The notes below the pieces were generated by a model. The model did not search any database. It saw nothing but the letters and a program-made list of their open reading frames with translations, and had not been told where the DNA came from. 64,000 bases of DNA from Lethocerus indicus (lineage: Eukaryota > Arthropoda > Insecta > Hemiptera > Belostomatidae). A program made the position numbers and the translations under genes. Numbering within the stretch: position 1 is the first letter of the stretch; the number at the start of each line of letters is the position of its first letter. Positions 23,561 through 35,080 of this stretch are shown piece after piece. The stretch spans positions 7,132,925 to 7,196,924 of the forward strand of contig JACDQD010000003.1 in NCBI GenBank assembly GCA_019843655.1, read 5' to 3'.

Positions 23561-25810
23561 TTATTTATGCGGAACATGGTTCCTACACAGTTTTTTTTAT
23601 TCATTCCCTTCTGCCTAGGCTTTTCGATCCTTTCTCCTTAAAACCGAATAACCACATATTTATAAGACTCCATTTCTTCGTGGGGCTTGATATCACCATC
23701 CTCGAACGTCCTGACGTGTGTACAGGGGTCGGCAAAACGGGGATATTTTATGTTAGTTGAAAATTAAAACCTGCCTACTACATTTAAATTTTTTTATGTT
23801 TGAATGAATCTAATAAATGTATCAAACAACTTTTTTGGCAGCTCATTACTGCGGTGAAACAGCCTCGGTAACAGCAGATTTATATCCCTCACCGACATTA
23901 ATCATAAGACTGCGAGACATTTTTTTATTATTCCTTCCATTGGCTCGGCCTTTTGGATATGGCAGCTCCTAAAATTCTGCCTTTTTAGTATAATATCACC
24001 ACAGGTTTATAACATCATTTCCCAGCGGTAATGCCGACAGCTGGTAAAACCATCCCCCGCTGGCATGGTACTCCCGAGGTGCATAAACTCACTGCTTGTA
24101 AGGTGCGCGTGAGGGGTTGTTTAACGATATATGTCCGCGTGTGTACCTGTTCTTTATGTAGGGTGTTGCTCATGTGAGCTGGGGTCGTTGGGCTCCTCTC
24201 GTTAGATGGAAAGTTTATAGAGAGAACGCAGGAATTTTCCGGTCTAAAATCGTAAAAATAAGCGTAAATTGTAACCATAAATCTACAATAAACATAATTC
24301 GGACAGCCCGAATTATGGGAAGACTATTATTAATATAATCCTGAGCAAACATACATTTCATCACCTGGAGTAAATCTTTATTGGCATCTTCTTGCACTTG
24401 AATTAGTTTCTGTACGTATAAATACAGGGGACCACAATGCCGTAACCATTAAGAAAACTCCCTTAATATTCAAGACGCGTAAGCTCATTGTTACTACGTA
24501 AGTTTAAATAAAACGAAATCGTTCTCGCTAACGTAATATAATGGACGGTTTTGTAAGGAACCGCCCACAAATCATCCTTAAGCTTTCGCAATCTTTAGGC
24601 GTGTGAACGCTACAACTCGGTGCACCGCTGATTTGCCTCGTAATTAAAAATCCAATTGCCATTCTTTCGTAGGCAAAGAACGCGAGTCGTAGAAATCAAT
24701 AATGGTGTAATAAAAATGGGGTGAATGTATTCAGTCTATAGAATAAATTAGGAACGATTAACTAACAGAATACGGCAACGCCACTGAACTGTCCAAATAA
24801 ATATGATGTCGGACCTTATAATTAGAACGCTGTCAATGGCTATCGAAAACAGTAGCGTCGGTGCCTTCCTTCGACCTTTTTTTACGACGAAAACGCCCCG
24901 GGTCCTCCCCGTAAATAGCCAACTACACCTGTTATTAGTCCCTATTGGCGGGGGTAAAATGAAAAAAACCGGAACGACTGCCCGGGGGCGATTGCCGTAC
25001 GGACGAAAGCGAATCGAAATCTATAACGGCTCATTATATTTACAACTCCGATTCGCCTATAAATTAGATTCTCCCGATTGTCGATTGCTAATGCGGAGGA
25101 GAAATTGCCTACCGGCTGTGCTATCTTTATAGGCGTCGGGTTGACAACGGTTCGGCCTCTACCTCTGCTCGAGAAGCGGAGAGGTTCTTCGCTTTCGACG
25201 CTAATCGTGGCCACCACAGACTGTTGACGAAACTTCAATTATTAGAAAAAAATTGAGGTAAATTGATTGTTGTCCAAATGGATCGCAGTTAGTGATTTAC
25301 CACAATTTCGCCAAAACATTTCACCGCTCATTTCAATCTGGGAGTAAAATGTTAAGTCCCCTATTTTTACATTGCCCTACATTATATATAATACTGCCTC
25401 GAAAGCAAATTTTTAGATTCTGATAATATGTAACGTATCCCTGTCTTGTATACGAAGTATCGCAAGAACATACGGCTTACGTACAAATACTGTATAATTA
25501 AACAACTCTTATTTTAATTGACCCATTGTTTCAGAGCTAAATTGGACACGGCGAGACCGTACATATCCTTGTCGATATACTGGGGAGGAAACAATAAGCT
25601 TTAATAGAAATAAAAAAAATAATTCAAACCTGGAAGTGATATGGAAGGACTATTTTCCTGCGTACAATATTTCGAAGGTAATATTTTAATAGGTAGACAT
25701 TTTTTAATTCCCGGAAGGATACTAATTCTATTTCATGAGTGTTGTAAATTATCTGTTCGAGATAACGCCTCTAGTAAAATACAAACTGTTATATACTCTA
25801 GAAACGGCTA
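23561..25810. other. AT-rich DNA with one island
   Basis: Mostly AT-rich. A CpG-rich block at about 24800-25230 contains frames on both strands (24803-25132 +, 109 codons; 24942-25238 -, 98 codons) with no recognisable domain. The rest shows nothing I can name. Confidence 0.4.
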
Positions 25811-26690
25811 AAAACCTTTATCCAATAGGGCGAAGAGGCCATTAAATTAATTTTAATTGTCGATTAGTAATAAAACGCCGGGCGCAAATATTTCCAACGA
25901 TTCTGGGTTAACGATTCGTGGGCAGAACAATTCGCCAGCATACAATGGCATTTAATTAATTGAGCTATATTTCCTTTTCCGGGAATGCCTTATATATACC
26001 CTATTTGCCTTTAAGGAGTGAGCCACCGTTTCTATCATGCGCCGGTTTAGAATTAAACCTGATCCGCTACTCGACCTCATTTCTACCTTACTTATCTTGA
26101 TGATGTCCAAAAAAAATAAAAAGGCAGCTCAATATGCCGCCTAGGTTATATTCCTTGTGTGTCTGCGGGGAAAACTTATTATACTTTACTATACATGTCT
26201 TAATTTATTTCGTTTTACTAAGCTATTTATCTGAATGTAGCAACGATATCGAAGTGACGTGAGTGTCAAACGACAACGGGAAAGGTTAATATCCTTATAT
26301 TGGAGTTGCTTTCACTTGTTGCTAATGGCGACGACCCCGGTTTCGAAATTGGCCGGCCTAGACCTTGTCCTCGGCTCTATAGCGCCGAGGGCTTAAATAT
26401 TCAATTGGGCCCTGTGGAAAGGGCCCGAGCGCCCAATCAGACGGTTGGCCATTAGGCCGGGTTTATCAACGACCAGTAGAGGCGAGGGCACAGCCCATTG
26501 TGCCCGCGCCCTACGCTGCTACCGTCCTCCTAATGGGCTTCATTTTCCATAATTATCCTCCAGGCGAACGATAGCCCTCCCGTGCGACAAAGGGTGGCGT
26601 CCCCCACGTGGGACGATCGTAGTGGCTCCGGAAGGACAGCCGGGAAGATGAACGCGCACATTGCTCTGACTACCCGGCTCACGTATCAAA
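25811..26690. promoter_or_regulatory. Candidate regulatory island: homeodomain words, then hairpin cluster
   Basis: 25841-25962 is dense in TAAT cores (ATTAAATTAATTTTAATT and TTTAATTAATTG) with AACGATTC repeated twice near 25897 and 25911. The following GC-rich part holds a run of hairpins (26369-26505) and an E-box, CACGTG, at 26605-26610 inside CCCACGTGGG. By word content this is the most enhancer-like block in the window. Confidence 0.3.
26369..26505. other. Cluster of GC-rich hairpins
   Basis: Consecutive perfect inverted repeats: CCTCGGC/GCCGAGG (26369-26375, 26384-26390); GGGCCC/GGGCCC (26407-26412, 26421-26426), nested in ATTGGGC/GCCCAAT (26404-26410, 26431-26437); GGCC-ATTA-GGCC near 26448-26459; and GGGCACA/TGTGCCC (26486-26492, 26499-26505). 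They could be a structured RNA, or palindromic protein sites in an enhancer. Confidence 0.4.
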
Positions 26691-27273
26691 CACGAACTCA
26701 TATTTAGAATATTCAATGAAATTGTGAAGAATAGCGGAGCAATATTTTTATTTTTTTAATTACAGGTCCAACAATTCCTGGAACCATTCGGAAAGCTCCA
26801 ATTTCCGATATTATTATACAATTATGAATAGATTAATGAAGATGAATATTTTATTATGAATTCGGCTTTTGTATTTTCTTACATTCCGTTTTTAAAAATG
26901 AACAAATCATACTAATTTTAACATTACAAAGAAGAATTTTATATTTTTTGTACATTAATCGCGAGGCAGTTCATTTTTAAATGCCCTACAGAACTAGGAC
27001 GTGTTAAACCAGCAGAGCTACGCGTACCACTGAAGGTACGCGGGGTACCCAATCACGGCGGCTCATTAATTAGTAATTAGCGTGCAATGGTCGCCGATTG
27101 TTGCCCAACAAGAGAGTAGGGGCCCCTAATGTGCTTCTCGTGCAAGTCCTAATCGGTATTGAAATAGAATTATATAGATACCACCCTGTTCGAACTGTGG
27201 GTGGAGATGCTAGCTTTTTTTGAGGTCAAAATAAAATATTCGATTTGTCAACCTTTCACCGAGCTGATCAGAA

Positions 27274-27312
27274 TGCTACTGATGAAGGCGAAACGCCGAA
27301 ACTGATTTGGCG
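27274..27312 (+). ncRNA. Hammerhead-ribozyme-like core (type I, minimal)
   Basis: The conserved hammerhead box CTGATGA is at 27279-27285. Stem II follows as GGCG/CGCC (27287-27290 and 27294-27297) with loop AAA, then the second box GAA-A at 27298-27301. TGCTA upstream (27274-27278) can pair with TGGCG (27308-27312), including two G-T wobbles, as stem I. That leaves a one-pair stem III closed by CTGA and T307 at the cleavage position. One extra A (27286) sits between the box and stem II, which canonical hammerheads lack. Very short stem III is known in hammerheads of Penelope-like elements and retrozymes, which cleave best as dimers. This is probably a solo or decayed copy; activity is uncertain. 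Confidence 0.4.
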
Positions 27313-28288
27313 AGTGAAGACTCACTCAACCTAAATTTGCCTTAGCGCCCATAGTAACGGAATTTCACTACGCTGTCCAGCTGTTTCGAAATGTATCCCC
27401 ACATTTAACGAAAATTACTATTTGTTTCCAATGATAACTGTGGCTTTTCCTACGGAATATTTACCTCGATAATTCCGTTCACTGTAATTCGTTCCGTCGC
27501 CTATGCAGAATGAATCGGACAGAAAGGTTGGGACTGCGAGAAGTTTTAACGGGTCCCCCGGCTCGGTTTATTAGCCAATTTAAACAAACGGCGAGGCGTG
27601 CGCATTGTGCACCGAATTGCGCTGCGAGTCTCTCGGTGTTTCTATGCCGTTAGGGCGCCCCCGCTGAACTATGCATAAACCGGAGTGCTGCCGGAGTGGC
27701 TTTTTTACGCATACTATCCTATATTCGAGTCCGGTCTACTTACTTCATCCCGGTATACAGTCGACCTCCTAACCTTTTAAAGGTACATACCTGTGGAACA
27801 ACATGCACCTGCATTCTCTCTATGGAGGTTTTCCAGCGCGTAATCGCAGACATTACAACTTGAATGAATTCCCATTTTCAAGCCGCCGGCAGCGCGGGGA
27901 TGAGGCTTTAAATCCTTTATTACAACCTGGATTGCAGTCATAAATCCTATCTATTACCGTTAGTGCATTCCTTTGTCCTACGTTTAAACACCAAACAGTA
28001 TGTTTACGAAGAAAATACCATTGGCATTTATATATATGGTATAGGAACTGAAAACGTATTTCCTACTTAATAAAAAAATAAGCCAAACAATAGGAACGAG
28101 GAATCCTTTCTGCCAGAAGGTCATAGGTAACACGATCATATTTTAGGAGATCTATGCCAGTTAATGCCCCGCCAGTTATTTTCCTCGATCTTTGTTTTCT
28201 ATAATCATTTGACTTTTTGCTTTCAGAATTCTATACCAATCATTTAAAATTCCAAACATTTAAGAGCCGTTCGGTCCTGAAATCTATG

Positions 28289-28308
28289 TTATCTTAATGT
28301 TAAGATAA
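28289..28308. repeat. 20-bp near-perfect palindrome
   Basis: Nine-base arms TTATCTTAA and TTAAGATAA flank TG. In AT-rich DNA this is only mildly unusual. Confidence 0.6.
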
Positions 28309-28600
28309 TTATCCTTAAGTTCCTTAAATTTAGATAATGGTAACTTGTACCTTCAGTGAGTATATAATGTTGGTATTTCTAAACAACAGCCCCTTTAACT
28401 GTGTAAATGAAGAAAAATTAGCACAAGTAAAAAAGTAGAAAAATGAGCACTAGTAATTCAAATTTAGATTCATATTTAATTTTATTATTAGTTTTAAAAA
28501 ATAAGTCGTAATAAGATTAGTTGTAGTATGAGAGAGAAATACTTCTCTAAGCTCATTTTTGCTATAATATAGGAGTCGAACACCAATTCGATTATTTCCG

Positions 28601-31560
28601 TTCTTGGAATTTACAAGATGGATTGTGAGGCAATTGCTGCGACGACTGTCCCTGATTCTTCTTCATATTTTTTTCTTTCTTTCTTCTCAGATATCATCAT
28701 CATCCTTAAACGCCGGTAATTTATTACAATTGAACACCGGTAGAGTCGAAATAGGTTGTACGGTCGTTCGTGCCAATCCTCTTCCTGGGTTGTAATGATA
28801 TTTCGAAACGCTCGACTCTCCTCGTTTCGAGAAGGGTAATGGTTCGACCGAGATTATTGATCTTCGATCATTGGGGGGGAAGCCCAAGGATTCAAAGGCC
28901 CCGTTCGAAAGAATGGAAATATTTTTCCTGTTTTTTTTTCTGTTTGAAAATTTATATCATGAGACAGAACGCTCTCTTCGTTTTATTTTCGAGTCGTCTT
29001 AAGGAAAAAACAAAAACAAAAAAAACTTTAATTACAAAACCCGGAGAGTGTGAGAGTTTCCGAGCCGGCGAAGAAGGTCTCATTATAACGCGCGGGCAAA
29101 TCCTCGGTGAAAGGTCAAATCGTGGCGTAAATACTTCGTTTTATGGCGGTCTATTAATTGAACACACAAGACTCTGGACTCGTGCCCACGGCCCCCTTTT
29201 CGGTCATCGTTCCCCCATCTTGGCAAATGGTTAATCCCATTCAAAATATATACATTCATTTTACGTTACCAATATAGAATTAGTATAAAAATAAACCAGA
29301 AGAATATAACCAGTAAAGTCGCTTGGTTCTCCTTGAACTCATATAAATTACAACATTTTTAGATTTCAGAATAATTTTCTATAAACTGGTAACACAAATA
29401 TTTCTTAGTGTTACAAAATTAATACATCATAATTTCTAATGTGATAACTTTTGTTTAATTGATAGCTTGTTTGTAATTATGTCTCTAATTACTTTTATAG
29501 CTTGTCTCTTTCTTAGTTTTAAGTAATACTACGAATTCTTCTATTAAAAAATATCCAAATCTGTTCTCTATGACTACTTAAATGAAAAAATATCATAATA
29601 ACTACAGAGTGCCTAGTCCGGCACATGGATATACAAAGATACAGTAAAACTTTGACAAACGCTATTTAGTTACATTGTCATAAATGTAAATAATGCTAGA
29701 AAAAATTACAAGGAAATTAAAAACTCGACAAGGATATACTTTTTTTAGTTTTTGGTTGGGAATTGTACAATATATTCGTACGTTCCTGTATTTATTCCTA
29801 ATCTTGATCCAAGATGCTCCGAATAAACATTTGAATTTTAGATCCGGAGTTGATTCCACTTGTGAAACGTTCCATTAATATGCTTGCGGGGTTTGAAGTC
29901 GGAGAACGTCCGAATCCGACAAGGGAATCCAATGTACTCGTTTGATTTCCGTCCATGAACTGCGATAGCATCTTAGTTACTACCCGATACCCATTTTAGG
30001 ATTATTTTATATATACAAGGGGAGCTTTGAACCTTCGGAAGTTCAAGACTCGTGTATTTTGACTTCATCCCAAGCTCAGATTGACTTTAAAATTTTATAC
30101 AGAAAAATCACAAGTTTTGTTTTAAAATTCAACATGATTTGTCTTACATTTTATTATTTTTATATTAGAGGGAATATCAGTATAGTAAGGAAATTATTGC
30201 TCTATAGTGTGTTCAATTTTCTTTAATATTTCTATTAACATTAAGTGACATTTTACAGAAGACGAAGGCTCTACTGGAACACTTAATTATTATTAATTGT
30301 TACCAAAGTTTAAGCACGCCGGAATGATTACGATGGAATGTTTGCAGAATAATACTGGTATTAAATCTTGCGGAGCTTGGATCTTATTACAGAAATTACG
30401 GGAGTGGCTAAATTGTTTTACTCTCATAAAATACTGCGCTATAAAATTCCAACCACGTACATAGATGTCGATTCGATATATTTTAACTGCTCGTCTACAA
30501 GAACAAATTCTCAGATAGCTATAAAATAATAATTGAAATCGCACGAAGTAAAATGCATGCGAGAAGTGATAATTCATTTCTTCTTCTGTCTTCTGTGTTA
30601 ACACCATGTTAACGAGTAGGATATTTTATTACTACTAGGAATTACTATTTTCACATGACCACGTACAAGAGTACATCCCAAAGTTTAAATTTAATGATCT
30701 CTCCTTTTATTAGTTGATCAAACATTAAAAACTACAATAATTATCCGGCCGTACAAATCTGTAGAGACGGCCAATCCTATCAGAAATAAAGGTTCTTCAC
30801 TTCGACATTACCCGGCCAATGAGTTCTACCGGACTAACGGCATCTCAGACTACATAAAACTGTGTAAAGAAGCTAATTGCTAATATTTTTCACGATTGTA
30901 CAGATGCGGGCTGGAGACCGTTGGGTCACGATCATTGTCCCCGCGTGTGAGTCCACACACTCGAAACAATCTGTTATAAAACATATAATTACAGAAAATT
31001 TCCTGCCATCAAACAACGTCATAACATAAATTATAATGGATGTAATGATGCCGATGATCGAACTGACCAACTAAAAACAGCCATAATTTTAAACACTTGT
31101 TTGGGGGTCTGCGAGCGTTTCAAATACCGCAACAGTAACAATGTCATTTGTGGGTAATTGAGCGGAGCTTCAATGCGCCGTGAATACTGCTTTTCCAGCC
31201 TTATTCTGTGCAATTTGCAGTTCTCTGATGTGTTTTTGCACTGCCTTGTGCCAGGAAAGACGCGTGCAGATCGTTGTCCGCGCTATTCATACATTCTCCG
31301 CCACCTTTCGGTCTCTGAAAATCTGCTCCGATTGTCAGAAGAAGTGCCTTTTTTTTTGTTTCTACATTTATTAAAAATGAAATACTTTTTCGCTTCTTAA
31401 ACTGTTCCATTCAGTTGTTCGCGGTTCTTCTCACCGTCAGTAGACTCTGCCACGTGGCGGGGCAGAGATACGTGACATGGGCTCGGAAACGAAGTATCGC
31501 GGAAAGAATGAGCCCAAGATGGGGAGGAAATAAATTAGTTAAGGCGCTAGTTTTAAAGAA
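28601..31560. other. Islands at left, AT-rich desert at right
   Basis: CpG-containing blocks at about 28600-28900 and 29040-29230 carry the window's longest open frame (28770-29234 +, 154 codons). It is interrupted by translated homopolymer runs (F- and K-rich) and has no recognisable domain, so I do not call it a gene. 29240-31430 is AT-rich and featureless apart from poly-A/T runs. Confidence 0.4.
31434..31543 (+). repeat. Diverged dispersed repeat, copy A
   Basis: Shares four blocks in the same order and orientation with 45099-45220: CCGTCAGTAGAC (31434-31445), GGCTCGGAAACGAA (31480-31493), AAGAATGAGCC (31504-31514) and ATTAGTT (31534-31540). Spacers differ in length, which suggests old copies with indels. 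The family is unknown to me and no terminal repeats are visible. Confidence 0.45.
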
Positions 31561-32880
31561 CCAGCCACCAATAAGAGAACAAAACTTTCACTGATGAAAA
31601 AACAACTCTTCCATCGTCGTCGGTCAATGGCGAGGCCATACCGGTATATTACACAACACTTGAGGCCAAGGCGGCCCTGTGTACGGAAATCGGTTACGGT
31701 CATTTCGCCTTTTCCAAAAAGAATACGAGAAGTACCCATCTGTAGGCATCCACACTTCTACTTTTTTTCCCTTCGGCTATATTCGGACGTAATTTGTTTC
31801 AAAAATAGAAGCCGCGAAGAAAGAACACTCGGTCCAAGTCTTCTGGGGCGTTCCACCGCAAGTCGCCCGCGTGAAATGGACTTACGCAGCCTCTGCGGCA
31901 ACGCATTCTGGACGTGTCCGTCCCCTCTGGTATAATAGACAGAGGCACCGCTCTGACTTCTCGACTAATAGAGTTTCGTGGTTTTGATGAATTCGGTTTC
32001 GGCCCGCCGGGACATTATCACTCGGCCTGTAATTTTCTTCCCGATTTATTACAATGCACCGACCGGTCCTGTAGGACTGCACCGTGGAACTGAGGACGTT
32101 CTCCCGGCCGGAGGTTTTAAAAATATACTCGGGCCCTATCTTTTTCCCACCCCGGGGACCGATCATTCTTCCCCGGCCATAAATTACAACGCCTATGAAA
32201 TCGGATAATGGCCACCTATCTCGGACTATCGGACGGAATCGAACCCTAAACCCCCCACCCGGCACCATGACTCGCGGAGTGGTAGTCATTGTTTTAGCAG
32301 TGAGCGTTTCTATCTAGATGTTAATGCCGATACGGTCATAAAAATTGTTTTTAACATTGCGATTTTGCGATGAATATATTCCAAATTGTAATAGTATAAA
32401 CTAGTAGTTTTGGGGCTCGCGAGCGACATGACAATTGTGTACTGATGTTATTAAAAAAACTTGCCCCCCCCTTTCAAATTGGTCTCAAAGAATCAAATGG
32501 CCGATTACTATTCGGAACGACCTTGATGTTTTTTTTTTCAACTGTTGGAAGTTTTACTGCCGGGGCCGTTAGCGACGATTGGTATGCGCGGAATGGGAGG
32601 TAGACCAGCCCTTGGCACAGAAATCACCCCGGGGCTCTTTCCAAAGCAAAGCGTTGAACCTTCTTCTTCCGATGGTACCCCGCCCCGCTATAAGGCAAGG
32701 CGGTGGCACCGTTAAGTTACAAACACAGGCGAGCGCAGATTTATTTCACGTAAGCCGGATTAGCGTTATACGCGTAAGACGCCATTTATTTTTATGCAGA
32801 TCTTTTGCAATCAGGAGGACAGGCGCGAGATAAATTGTTTGCTGGCTGAAATGAAACGGACAACCTGCTCTAGACGATGG
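31561..32880. promoter_or_regulatory. Candidate regulatory islands
   Basis: CpG-rich blocks at about 31600-31720, 31840-32290 and 32560-32850, separated by AT-rich DNA. Frames on opposite strands overlap (31594-31935 +, 31882-32289 -) without recognisable domains. A tRNA B-box-like word on the minus strand near 32235-32247 is not part of a foldable tRNA. Confidence 0.25.
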
Positions 32881-32912
32881 GATCATAAATAAAGGTCTAA
32901 CGTGTGTGTTTG

Positions 32913-32918
<6 letters not shown>

Positions 32919-32961
<43 letters not shown>
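32919..32961 (+). repeat. (TA)n microsatellite with TG-rich lead-in
   Basis: About 21 TA units, preceded by a TG/TA compound (32901-32918). Likely polymorphic. No hairpin function is inferred. Confidence 0.98.
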
Positions 32962-32964
<3 letters not shown>

Positions 32965-34297
32965 CGTGCAATAAATAAAAATAGAAAGTAGATTATATAC
33001 ATGTATTATTCGTTTAAATGTAAACGAGGGCTACTTAGTGTTTTATGTAAAAAAATAATATGTCAATAAATACACATGTTACAGCGATTATAGAGCATTT
33101 AGTCGATTGTTGGGTTCATTCGTCCCATTCCTAATGCGTTTTATCGTGTCTTTATTATGGGTATTAATTCATCAATTAAGTACACTACGATTAATCGTAA
33201 ATCTTGAAGCATGCTGAAGATAACCGTGAAGGCGTAATGCATACATAGGTATGTCTCAGTTTATATCATAGAGATGTCTACATTTCGGTCCACAAATTTT
33301 ACATGGCAATGAGGCTTCATTCCAGATTCTAGGTTCGACCTTCGCTGTACCCCCATTGTTCTGCAAACTCCAATTTGTTTATGACAGATGTTGTACAGGC
33401 GGACGGTTGGGCGGATTTGGTTGTGCAGGTACAGGAGGCAAGTATCAGGGCAAGTGTTAGTAGGGGCCGGGTCAGCCGGCAGATTAACTGTAAAGCAGTG
33501 GGCCGACTTGTCCCGATCTTAGCCGGCTTATGACCAGTATTGGGGTGAAGGGGGGAGTGGCCGTTTAGACCACAACAGTTGTCACTAAGTCCAATTAAGT
33601 TAAATTATTCCACTCTTAACTCTGAAACACGACTGTTGAAAATTGAATTTAGTAGTAACGCGGCGTAGCAGTTCAAGTCCGTCGGATTTGAATATAACGT
33701 TCCGCCCTATTTTCAATTCTCAAGTTTTACGCCTCTTAATGAACTAAGCTACATTGATAATTTATTGCGAAATATTATTTGTTTCGCTTATTTCTTCTCG
33801 TTTTTTATCCATAATAAAAATTTTATTTATTCCGCCTCAAAAATCACCGAGTGTTTTTAGAAGAAAATATCGTTTAACTTATTTATAACTGCATCTGGAG
33901 GATATAAGAAATCAAATGAAGTAAATTACATGCAATACGAAATCTTTTCTAATGAAATTCAAATTGAAGCCATAATCCTTTAAATAATTATAGGAAATGC
34001 TATAAAATAACATATTTTAAGCACGAGTAGGTGTATAAAATTCGATAGTATTCTTCGGGGCCTGTCAAATGTGTTCTTAAGCCCGGCTGTTGGGATCTGC
34101 TTTATAGCGTATTTCTAAATCCTGAAAATGAGTAATATACGAGCGTTCGGGCAGAGTAAACCGGTGGAAGGTTTACAAATACGACCCAGTGTGACAGTTT
34201 CCTTTTATTAATAGTCCTCCAAGAGTGCGCATCCCTATCGACCATGGCACGGCCACGTGTAATCCGGGCTCGGGCTCTATCAGCGAGAGACATCTAA

Positions 34298-34338
34298 CAG
34301 CAGCCAGCAGCCAGCAGCAGGCAGCACCAGCAGCCAGC
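34298..34338 (+). repeat. Imperfect CAG/CCAG repeat
   Basis: Alternating CAG and CCAG units. Translated in one frame it gives a Q/A-rich stretch within a 95-codon frame (34225-34512), but there is no other sign of an exon. Confidence 0.8.
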
Positions 34339-34518
34339 GGTCTACGCCGGGCCCTCCTTCCCTCGGGATGTATTCATGTCTTGTTCCTTCGGTTTGGCTT
34401 CGGTACAAGCGCCGGACCTGCAGCACTCTCTACGAACTCCAATGCGGTAACGGTCGCCAAACCTTGCCAGACATTTCTCGGTTTACGGAGACTTGTATAT
34501 CCGCCATCTTAGGCCAGT

Positions 34519-34543
34519 ACACACACACACACACACACACACA
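34519..34543 (+). repeat. (AC)12 microsatellite
   Basis: A perfect AC run followed by an A-rich tail, directly downstream of a CpG-rich block. Confidence 0.97.
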
Positions 34544-35080
34544 AAAACATACTGTCCTCAACAGCTCTTCTTCAATCAAACAGACTGTAGTAATGCGTTT
34601 ATGAAATAATTTTCACTGTATCAACACTTACAGACAAGGTTTTGAACTAACCAGAATTTTGCGTTATTTATGCTATCGGTGCGTTATTATCAATATTGCT
34701 CTATACCGTCAAGATATTCCACTTAAGGCAGAGTTTATAGTAATGGAATTATCCATTAATTATCGTAAATTTTCGGAAATAGTTCAAAGGGTTTCATTAC
34801 TACCACGTTGAATTTATGATATCAATGGATATTATCAATGAAAATTCTATATTCCGTTATTTTATAACATTAAATTTTGGATTATTTTCTACGTAATGGC
34901 ATTTCTTTCGAAAATTATACAGCGATATAAACAAAAGGACAACGCTGTTTTATACTTTATTATTTCAATTCATTCTTACGAGACCGACGATTAAATGAGA
35001 ACACAGTAGAAGTAAATTACTAACAATCTCTAACATCTATTAACAGCAATAGATGTTATGTTGTGGCCGTTGTTTTAAGA

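Larger units (their letters stand above)
26691..28600. other. AT-rich non-coding DNA with small islands
   Basis: CpG-rich patches lie at about 27000-27140 and 27480-27740. Between them is the hammerhead-like motif. A 20-bp inverted repeat (TTATCTTAA-TG-TTAAGATAA) lies at 28289-28308. No retroelement open frame is visible around the ribozyme-like core. Confidence 0.4.
32881..35080. other. Microsatellite-bearing, mostly AT-rich DNA
   Basis: Contains the TA, CAG-rich and AC simple repeats listed separately. A G-richer stretch lies at about 33390-33560, and a CpG-rich block at 34230-34510 ends in CCGCCATCTT, which matches a YY1/Pho-like word. The rest is AT-rich with no feature. Confidence 0.45.

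Noticed and set aside
26774..26788. Minus-strand TGGTTCCAG, resembling the homeobox WFQ codons
   Set aside because: The following codons give E-L instead of N-R-R, and there is no upstream homeodomain sequence.
28770..29234. Longest open frame (154 codons, plus strand) as a gene
   Set aside because: The translation has F/K runs from homopolymers and no family motif; chance predicts about one frame of this length in a window of this size and composition.
32233..32247. Minus-strand tRNA B-box-like word (GGTTCGATTCC)
   Set aside because: The flanking bases do not form a T-arm, and no acceptor, D or anticodon stem can be drawn.
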